This document shows positions 49,506-60,000 of a DNA stretch of 64,000 nt, piece by piece (the stretch's first letter is position 1; each line of letters starts with the position of its first letter). The stretch is from Mercenaria mercenaria. Its lineage: Eukaryota; Mollusca; Bivalvia; Venerida; Veneridae. The notes under the pieces are model-generated. The model did not search any database, was not told where the DNA came from, and saw only the letters and a list, made by a program, of their open reading frames with translations. The translations under genes were made by a program, and so were the position numbers. The stretch lies in the NCBI RefSeq assembly GCF_021730395.1, contig NC_069375.1, positions 64,259,501-64,323,500 of the forward strand, written 5' to 3'.

Positions 49506-50536
49506 AATGAAAATGGGTATCGAGAAAAGTCTCAAAACTTTAACTTTTGAGTAGTTTGTTTGCTATATGAGCATTTAACGGCAACGTTAAAACTGTTGTA
49601 CAATGTACGTAGCTTGTATCACTTTTTACATGTAATGCTGAACCCAGTCAAAGGGAAGAATTACATATTCAAACGATTTCAGATCTTATCGACCGAACAA
49701 TGCTTGCCGATATCCGCTTCAAATATTTCCATATGTGAAAACGTGTAAAATCGAGCTACATGTATTATATACACTTAAAAAATCTGCATAAAATGTTTAT
49801 TATTTCTATGCTTTCAATGTCCGTCGGTTCATCCAGCTGAGTACTCTTTATTGTAAACTAGAAATGAGATTCCATCTTCGACGTATGAAATGAATCCCAA
49901 TCAAAATCCCATCAAATGCATGACATACATCAACGGAAAAAAAGAAGAATTCCAAGTTGTTTTAGCTGTAACATTAATGCTGTTAGCGCGGTTTCACGTT
50001 AAATCAACTGTTTCTCCATGTTATCTGTAATTCTAATGAACTTATTCAAACATTCTGACTCTAAATAGCATCATTCAATTAGAATATTTTACAAACATAC
50101 GCGCCATTACCGTCCTATTATAGAATGTTTTGTTCGCTTTTGAAAGCACCGGGCGGTAGCACCAGGATAAATGTTTGACAATAATTTCATATATGACCGA
50201 TGTATGATTAATGGGTTTATGTTACTATAATAGATGATTCTATGTGATTATTTAGTGTTGCGTTTCATGTTTTTTCCCGATCGAACTGTGGGTGATACAC
50301 GCGATTTCCGCGCTGCTTAATGGAAGTCATAGAAATGTAATTTTGAATATAAGATTAATTTCTTTATGTCTGGATATTATGTATGAATAAATTTTGTTAA
50401 CTGATGTGTCGCGATCTGTTAATGACCTTTGTAAACCAATGAAAGGCAGAGTGTGTAGCAGAACGAAGAACGAATTGAAATTATAACAGAATTATATAAT
50501 AATATAATTTTCATCACCTTCTTGATGACTCTCGAG

Positions 50537-50779
50537 CATAGCTATCCGTTGATGCCTTCAAATAGCCGAACACAATCAAACTCTCACATATGAGTCGATA
50601 TGAGTTAAAATAATAAACATAGCTATCCGTTGATGCCTTCAAATAGCCGAACACAATCAAACTCTCACATATGAGTCGATATGAGTTAAAATAATAAACA
50701 TAGCTATCCGTTGATGCCTTCAAATAGCCGAACACAATCAAACTCTCACATATGAGTCGATATGAGTTAAAATAATAAA
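50537..50779 (+). repeat. 81-bp tandem repeat, three identical copies
   Basis: Copies start CATAGCTATCCGTTGATGCC at 50537, 50618 and 50699 and appear identical. Since 81 is a multiple of three, a 117-codon minus-strand frame runs through all three, repeating 27 residues; no other sign of coding. Confidence 0.92.
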
Positions 50780-52763
50780 AAGGCCTGACTGATTCCCTCT
50801 TCACTCTTTCGAAAGTCCTGTTCTTGCGAAATTGCAACAGTTTTATTTTCCGAATTAGAATATGCATGTCTTTAATCTTGTTTCTGGTACGACATTTTGA
50901 AGCTGGTATACTGAAATAAATGTGCCGTTGACAAAATTTTTAATTCCCAACGTTGCTTCATAGCAAAAAGTATGTAAGCTGGTTATTATTCAGGTGACAG
51001 CACAGGTATCAATAGCAGTTCGGAAGCGAAAGATGCGATATTAAAATAAATTGTCTTCCCGTTAAGATCATCGTTTCGTTAAAGGTTGTCGTAGATTCAG
51101 GTACTGACACGAAGCAAAATGGTCAATTACACAATGGTAGATTCGTATATTGTTTTGTACCATCATTTTACAATGTTATATTCCATGTTCGGCAATGAAA
51201 ATATCGTATGCTTTTGCCTAAATAAATCATCGTGAATCTATATTAGAAACTTATTGTTTTTTTTTTTTCGTTTTTTTTTGTGTGTTTTTTCTAAAAAATT
51301 GTCTCTATCCTCCTTTGATACAAAAATATATAATAAGCTGACTAGTTCCTTTTTGTTCCATTTACTGTTACGTTTCTTTATACATATACTGTTATATTTC
51401 ATCTTTATATTCGTTTTTGAATAAGTCAAATATACATGTATCTAATAGACGCCATCCATAAAAAGTTTTGCCCATTTGCACTTTCATTCATGCATTAATG
51501 AGTTTGTAGAATAGTCAGTTACATGTGGAGAACATATTAGTCCCCGCATGGTGTTAGATTAGAAAAATGGTGCTAAACAAAGATATACATGAAAGTATTT
51601 CAAATTTATTTACATCTTTTGTAGAAAAACGGCACCAAAACAATGTTAGGATTTCACATCTCATGTGCTTGTTAGAATAGAAATATGACGTTAAACCAAG
51701 ACATGATTTTTTTTTTTGTAGAAAAAAGATGGCGCTCAAACAAGACATATATGTTAGGATTTTTATCACATATGTTTCGAACAACTGTGATTAATAATGA
51801 CTAACGAAAATTATTCAGCTGCGTTTTTCCTGATTTTGTTGACTTCCTTTTATTTAGAATATGCACCCGTTTTTTCACATGTCAACTTTTAATTTTAATG
51901 CAGTGTAAGATTCATAAAAAAACTGATACTGTATCCAAGAGCTATGAATTATTATTAATGCAAAACAGTTGTGTTAATAGAACGTAAACGTGTTGAATAA
52001 ATCCTGCCATTATGATAACATCACTTAGTCTTCTTAATTTTTTCAAGGGGCACTATTGTTTTTTCAAGACAGCTCTGCCTTTTATAGGTAGCATTTAAAT
52101 TCATATTGGTGCACATACCGCACTTTTTTTATTTAGTGTACTCGTACCTGTAAGTAAATCGTACAAAAGTGTGTATTAACGTAAACTCCGCCGGAATGTA
52201 AACAAATCGATTTGCCTGTGCTCGTAAAGAAACAGTCAAAGGTTAATAAAAGCGTTACATGATAATACAAGCTTATGTTAAACGTGAAAAGTTGATATAT
52301 AATTGGATAGATTTTGAACTAACTGCATCTAGCAGTATTTTATTGTGTATACTATCATATCGTATTGCATTTTCGTTTAAGTAAACGGTGCATGTTTGAG
52401 ACGTGTGATTAAAATACAGTGGTCACTGACCTATCTAACACCTCGGTATACTTAAAGCTGCAAATGAACTTCTATATTTTTGTGTTTCGCTATTCATTTC
52501 ATAAAATAGTATGTTGAATCTTATGTAATTGTTGATAGAATTTCATTATCTTATATCTTTTTTTTTTTATAGTTTTACCGAAATGGTTTAATAAACATTT
52601 TATGTCTATGTTAAAAGCAATTGTTGCGTGTATTACAATATAAGGTAACTTTCCTCTCTTGTCGTATGGTAAAGTTATTTTCAGATACCTAAATATTGAT
52701 TTTTGTGGAAAGTTGTGCATGGTTAAAGTAAAATACTTTAGTGTTTAAAATAATCACATTTAA

Positions 52764-52969
52764 CCCTTAGCCTGCTGCAGGCGAATTTAACAGCCTTTGC
52801 AAACAGCTTGGAACCAGATCAGACGCCGATTAAATCGGCGTCTGATCAGGTTCCAAGCTGTTTGCTACTCTGACAATATTTCTTCCAATTTTGGAGCAAA
52901 TTGAATGAACTTTACAATTTAAGCAGACGACATTCCCAGCAGACGACAGTTTATCTAGCATGCTAAAGG
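52764..52969 (+). mobile_element. piggyBac-type MITE with a central long hairpin
   Basis: TTAA at 52760-52763 and 52970-52973; termini CCCTTAGCCTGCT and AGCATGCTAAAGG. The core differs from the family above: AACAGCTTGGAACCAGATC and its inverted copy form an almost perfect stem with ATT-AAAT at its top (about 52,800-52,866). Confidence 0.82.
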
Positions 52970-53523
52970 TTAAAGTGAATAGCAATCTGTCTCCTGACAC
53001 AATATAACACCTGTTTGTAAATATGACAATGTAATTAAACCAGTATTATACTATCAGCAAAACAGAATAGAACAGAATTTTAGGGAGACTTGTACAGCGT
53101 ACATCGTCTAAACACCAGCATTTACAATATACATTGTCACGATCATATAATTTTAAAGACAGTAACAAACATGTTATTAACAACAGAGAAAAGAGAAAAC
53201 ATTAGGCCTATCTAGTCATTATGATCACATATAATGTAATTAACAAAGGATGGTAAAATGTGGATGGTATGTCACTTTATCACAAAAAATTCAGGTTTTA
53301 TTTTTTTTTCCAACAAATAAGTAGCGTCCAAAGAATTGTATGCATTTACTATTTATTAACAGCTCGAAACACAGTGTTACTATATGTTACTATTTCGCAT
53401 AATTCAACATCCGTGAATATTGATTAGTAAACAAAAGATAGATATAACCTTTATTTCTGTTCAGTTTTTAAAAAGTCTTAACCAAATGTTGTCTTCTAAT
53501 TTTCTTTAGAGACAATAATCTAA

Positions 53524-53726
53524 ATCGTGCTGGACAGTCACACGATTGATTATGTCCTTGCGACCAGCGCAGATCATGATCAGCCTGCACATCCGTGCAG
53601 TTTGATTAAGATATCACTGTTCGCTATTCAGTCAGTATTTTTTGGTAATCACCCCTTTTAACAGTTAATGGTACTTCCCAATTGAAAGATGGACAAGTTC
53701 ATTATAGAAATTCAGACGGGTAAGGG
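53524..53726 (+). mobile_element. Decayed piggyBac-type MITE
   Basis: Core GCGACCAGCGCAGATCATG plus CAGCCTGCACATCCGTGCAG matches the copy at 48,712. Ends (TCGTGCTGGAC and ACGGGTAAGG) are degraded and no TTAA pair survives. It lies about 150 bases upstream of the hydrolase start exon, where it could overlap promoter DNA. Confidence 0.65.
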
Positions 53727-53910
53727 TTACTGATTAGACTGACGAATGCCTGAAATGTCACAACCATGTATAAATGTATATATAAAACCTGCAACCACCG
53801 CTAATTTCTGTGCATTTTTAAAATGTCTTGATCACAGTTTAACAGTAGTAATATTTTCTTAAAGGTGCATTTTTTATTCCAGTCAGCGCATACACAGTTC
53901 CACATCAGCA

Positions 53911-54090
53911 ATGCCAAAGAAGATTGTCATAGATTGTGACCCCGGAAATGACGACGCAATGTCCATTTTCATGGCACTGAGTGACCCGGATATTGACCTT
54001 AAAGCGATCACGTGCGTTGAAGGAAACACACGAGTAAAGCAAACAGCACTGAACGCTCTTCGAACCCTGCAAGCGACAGATAGGCTAGAT
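53911..54090 (+). CDS. Nucleoside hydrolase coding exon 1
   Basis: Sixty codons from the ATG to a donor GTAATA. Carries the DxDxxxDD metal site. An acceptor AG at 53881-53882 follows a T-rich tract, so this exon probably starts at 53883 with 28 nt of 5' UTR and an untranslated exon lies upstream. The ATG has a purine at -3 and is the first Met of the conserved N-terminus, which fixes the start. Confidence 0.92.
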
Positions 54091-57000
54091 GTAATATCTT
54101 TATTTCGATCTTGACCAATATATAATACATGATCTAAAAGTTCTTTGAAAGAAATTAGGATTACACTATATATGGCAAAGAAGTATTAATACATTTATTT
54201 ATATAACTCTTTGATTATGATAGATATTTTTTCCGTCAAAAAACAAGATAGACCCTGGAATTTTCCATGATATCATAGATATCCTTCTGATTTGTTATCA
54301 ACTGAGGTAGTGAACCCGTAACGACACTCGGCAATTTCCGTGAGATTACGCACGTGGCTTTCCGTAAATTCCGGAGATTGCCGAAATAGCATTCGGAGAA
54401 TATGTAATTTGCTTTTTGTTATTATTTTTCCACTACCTTAAGGGGACGCATACTTTGAAATTAGAAAAAAGTGGGTGGGGTATTATAAAATTTACCTGCA
54501 AAAAAGTACAAGGTTTTGGTAAATGAAATGAATACTGTTTCAACTGTTATAAGTACACAAAGGATTGCTCACTAAAATAAAAATGAGAAAAACTGAAACA
54601 AGAAAGATATTGTTGAATTACATAAGACTTCTTGTGTACATTCAAAGTCAACAATTAAGACTTTTTGGTGCGAAAATAATAGTGCTTCACTTTGTCCAAA
54701 CATTTATCAATGTCCTACAGATTCTAATTTAAAGAAAGAATGTGGAATAAGTTCACTGTCTTGCTTTTCATTTCCCATATGTGAGCTAAAACACATTATA
54801 TAGTTTGTTTACAAAGTAGTGCATAAGAAAAGATACGGTGGTCAAGGAATGCCACATTCCAAAACTAAAAGAGTATATTCCCCTTAATACATTAAACATT
54901 TATCGTTACAGAAGTCTAGTGGCTTACAATAAAGGCCTAGAAATGTTGCCATTATTAATTTTTAACTTGGTATTCATGAACTACAATGCACTTAAATATC
55001 AAAACACATTCAACAAACTTTTGAAAATGTATTGGCTTAAAAATCCCTAAAATAAGGTATGAAATTTGGTTGAGAGGTCCAATCAATGTGTATATGTGCA
55101 AAAGTAACATTCTAATCTTGTTCACAAAAGTTACTAATACACAGCAGGCATGTCAATGATCAAACTGGACGAATATACAGTTATCCTCACTTTAATGTCA
55201 TTTATAATTTGTCCTTGAATTCTCCACCATACTTTTCATAACTCTGTTTGCACGAGTTGCACGAGAATGCTGTCATTCACGTAAAAAAACGGGGTCAAAT
55301 AAGTTGTAAATGCAATATCATCTAAACGTAATTAATGGATTATGCAGTTCAAGATAAACTTTATCTCATAACGTAACGAACATGTATAATGTTGTAACAA
55401 CAACTTTACTTACACTGATTTAAGTAGCAGTCGGTTTATAAGTGACTTTATTGATTCATTTTGTGTTTTGTTATTGTTGTCAAAAAGTATAACGGAAGTG
55501 CCTCACAACTGAAGCGGAAACCAGTTTGATGCGCAAAGTAGTCCACTGTAAGTAATATTTTTTGACAAATGTCCACAGAAATTAATAATTTTCTAATATT
55601 AAAGACGAATATCTGAATAGGATTCATTATTTGATAAGAAATTATAATCATCGACATGTTTTTTCAAAAATCGTACACGTGCTGACACTTAAGTTGTCTC
55701 CCGTTGTTTATTAGAGTTACCTTTCGTCCGGCGCAGTAAAACATTTGCAGTGAATCGCCGAGAAGTCGTGGGAAAATTAAAAACCATGTAAACAAACTAA
55801 AATTAACCACCTTTTCAAGATGAATTTCAAGTGATCGACATTATGCATTTAACCCGCCTGACCTGTGTAGCATCTTAGATATCTGTTCTAAGGTATTCAT
55901 TGTGTAGAATGTCATGTTATGCCCTTGCAATGCTAATCCCACTCTGATTTTTTTGTTTACATTTTTTATCAATGAGAAATATGGCGTCCATCCCGAGATG
56001 AACTGACGTGGCGTTAAATTTTTACATGTTTAAGCAAACCTGGTGTGTTAGAAAGAAAATCTCATCCCTTCAACATTATTTGGAACACTGTTATTGTAAA
56101 AAACCTGTTTTTTCCTTATACAAAAGCTTAATATTTTGTGTTGAATGTACTTTCACAAAGACCTCTGTTTTCCTATTACATTCATAGTACCACATCCTTA
56201 TCCACAAAATACTGAATATTACAGGTGTCCATCAGTATTATATCACTTTAGGAATATGTTTATTATTTTCCCACCATCGATTTCTTGAATATGCACCCCT
56301 TCCGCATTGCTGTATGAACTGTGAATGTAGCAATATGCGTCCCCTTAAACAGATGAATACTTTTAATGCTGTTTTATTTTCTTTCTTATAATTCACGAGC
56401 TTACTGTCCTACTGTCCATTGACATTATCTTGTCCCCAAATGTCAAAGGAGACATATTGTTTATGGCTTACCGTCTGTCCGTCCGTCCGTCCGCCCATCC
56501 ACATTTAGCTTTTCCTTCGTCTCTTCTCGATTCTCTTGCCTGATTACAATGAAACCGCACAGGAATAATTGGTATAAAGCCTAAATTTACACAACTTCGG
56601 CATTTCCCGCGAAGACTATTTCTTTACGGAGTAATGGCTCCTGAAAGATCAATTTTTGAATGATGTTTGCCCGGACTACTTCACCTGTACTTTTTAGGGG
56701 GAATTTGATTGAAATCATGACTGATCAATAGCAAGCCTATAGTTACGAATTTATAACAGTTTTTTAGTTAACTCATTTTTCACTGAGTTATGCCTCTTTA
56801 AATTTTATACATGAAGTCTGTGTACTTATTCTAGTCCGTGCTTCATCTCCAATACTTGAATCGTCTGTCCAGATTTTAGCGAAACTTCACTCCAGTTATT
56901 GATAGGAGGCGTAGTTACATGTATACGTATCGCTGACACATCCCGCTCGGGCAGATTTTACCGAAATGACCCATTTATAGTCGTTCTTGAATAATACTCT

Positions 57001-60000
57001 TCAAGGTTATTTCTCCTATATCATTGGTGGGATTTGATTGAAAATCCACATGATTTTTCGGTAGCGAGCTTACCTACGTATCGGTTGATTGTTTTTTTTT
57101 CACTGAGTTATGGCCCTTCGATATTTATAAATGAAATTTATAAAACATAACATCATTCTTTGTATTAGAGTGACATTTACTTCCACATTCTATTAAAATG
57201 CTTTAGCAAGATTTAAGATATACTTAAAATGATAATGATACTTAAAGACACCATACGATTTATATGAAAAGCAGCACGATTTTCACAGCTTTTAATGTTT
57301 TTAGATTCCAGTTTATGTAGGATGTAACGCGCCCTTGCTTGGAGAAGTTAAAGGCCGTTCTCCGTACCATGGTTCAGACGGATTTGGGGATGTTCCGGAT
57401 CCCAACGCTCCTGATGAGAGTCAGCTTCAGGCAGAACATGGCGTGATGGCTCTTCTCAGACTGTCAAAAGCTTACAAAGGTATTTATTTAACCCCTGGAA
57501 AGTATTTTTGAGCTCCGCTCCCGCTTTCTCTCGAAGAGGATTAATGTGGTACGGATATACCCCTTGTTCACACGCACGTACTCCTCATTCCTAACGATAC
57601 GGCTTTGTTGCTGTCTTCCTGTACTAAGAGGAATATTTTTGGGATATATTTTAAACGTATGAATCTTGTTGATTTGAAGAAACTGGATGAGCATACATGT
57701 ATGAAATGGACTCGTTCTGAGTGCTTGTATGATATGTGATTGTCTTATTAAACGCCAATTTATTTACAAATATACACACTTTCTTTTAGTTTCTCTCGGA
57801 TGATTTAAGAAGCGGTGGACCGATCTCTCTAGATTTAAATGTTTTCCGTGAAAGATTTGTGAAAATTTCCTCGTGTTTAAGTTATAACATTTGACGTTAT
57901 AGTACCTTAATTAAATACATTCAGGATGGAGCAGAATCATATATGTTTGATTCATTGATCAAATTCACAACCCACAGGTTATTGGTTTGAATCTTTTCCT
58001 GTATAGGTTGCGGAGGTTAGAGTATGGAGGAAGCTTACAGTCACGTGACTACAGTTTATTTCAAATTGGCTTACAGTCACGAGACTACAGTTTATTTCAA
58101 GATTTCTACATTTTTTCACACCATGTTGCGTACAGGTTGTACAATGTGTACCCTTAAACATATTTCTAGGTGATCTGCATTTGGTAGCGATCGGTCCACT
58201 TACCAACGTTGCCATGGCAATACGACTGGATCCCGAGTTCGGTACCAGGCTCAAGTCGTGCAGTATCATGGGTGGAAATTATCTAGGTAAACCAAACACT
58301 ATCTTGTTTCATATAATGACATTTTTGACTGATCAGTTTGTAATGTATGATATGCAGTATTTACAATACTAAGACTTAATATCCTTACTCCAAAAGTCTC
58401 ACACATTTTGATGACGAAGAAGAAACAAGTTTTGACGTCTTTTTATACGGGAAATTGGCATGTATAGTTGACGATAAAAATGCTGTCATTTTAGGATTCA
58501 ACACAATTTATCTAGACAACCTGTTGTTCAACCTTTCTGTGTGCAATTAAAACTTCGACATGCAACAAAATAAGAAATAATTAGTATTATCAAAAACACA
58601 TTTCCAGACTGGGTTTTGTGTTGCGTTTGTTTGTAGAGATCAGCTGGAAAGAATTAAATGTCAAGACGTTGTTATTGAACAATATGTGTATTTATGATGA
58701 CGTGCAAGTATACTGGGTCCAGTTGTTATGACTATACTTTCTAATAGTTTGCGATTTGGTACAATATTAAAATTGAACAATATGTATAGAGCACGTTGTG
58801 TTTTAGAAGTTTCGTAACCAAGGAAACATACTGCTGTTTAGTAAAACTTGTTTCTGCCAATTAGACAATAATGCAAGTACATTTTTGTATGTTTTTTTTT
58901 TTTGGTGTTTTTTTTTTTGGTGCAATTAGCTCACTTAAATGTTAATTCAATCATGTAACAGTGATTTTTGTTAGATTACAGTTTATAAACTAATTCATTT
59001 TGAATTTACGCAGTTCATAATTATATTGAAGGCTGATCGCGAAACTATTGTATCTTATTCTTTATCTGTATACAGTTACAATAGTTTCACGCACATCACA
59101 CGATGTCTTTACACATCTCTAACATCTGTTTTTGTTTCTTTTCTCTAGGCATGCACTCGTAATGGCAATCGGCAACTTCCGTACAATTACGTATTCTCGT
59201 ATGCAATTTCGAATTTCGGAATTCTTCGGGAAGAACTGAAAAAGGCCGAAATCGCCTACGAAGAATATTTAATCGATCTATTCATCGGCCGTTAAAGTCG
59301 CTCAAACAAATTAGCCGAAAACTCCGAAATCAGTTACGGAAAATACGTTATCAAATGGAAATATTCGAATGCCATTACTTGCCAATGGTTTACACCTCCT
59401 GGTTACAAATTAATGAATATTTTATTACAGGAAAGGGAAACATCAGCGTAGGTGGAGAGTTCAACTTCTATTTTGACCCGGAAGCAGCTTACGTTGTTCT
59501 GAACCAGTTAAAGTGTCCAATAACAATTATGCCCTGGGAAACATGTATGCAGCATACAATATCTTTTGTAAGACATTTATTTGCGTATATCATAATTGTC
59601 AGAATTTTCTTATTGGCAAAAATTACGAAATTAACATTTTTTTTTTGTAATATTTGACGTGAACTTGATATTTGTGTAAATATAGCAAGAATAAATATCT
59701 CAGTGTTCAAAATTTTAGAAAACCCATCAGCACAGAGTAAATAAAACAAAAGAAGTTTTCACCCAGTTCTAGAAAGGAAACTTTAAGTAGTTTATGTTTT
59801 ATAGTGTCAGAAAGTATCTTCCGTCTTTGAATATAAAAAAGGAAAACACTTATTCAACCGTTCTTAAAACTTATCTTTACTTTTAGCTCACATGAGCACA
59901 AAGTGCTCAATGTGAAAAATTGTGATCAACCTGTATCCGTCGTCCTCTATCGTCTGGAATCGTACATCGTCAACAGTTTGCCTGTTCATACTTTATAGGT

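Larger units (their letters stand above)
47150..53880. other. Upstream region of the hydrolase gene, repeats only
   Basis: Beyond the minisatellites and MITEs listed, no coding exon was recognised. 51,540-51,790 is a degenerate direct repeat (TAGAAAAAnGGnGCnnAAAC). The acceptor at 53,881 implies an untranslated first exon and promoter somewhere here. Confidence 0.45.

Noticed and set aside
50537-50779. Possible CRISPR-like array
   Set aside because: Three directly adjoining identical 81-bp units with no variable spacers, in eukaryotic DNA.
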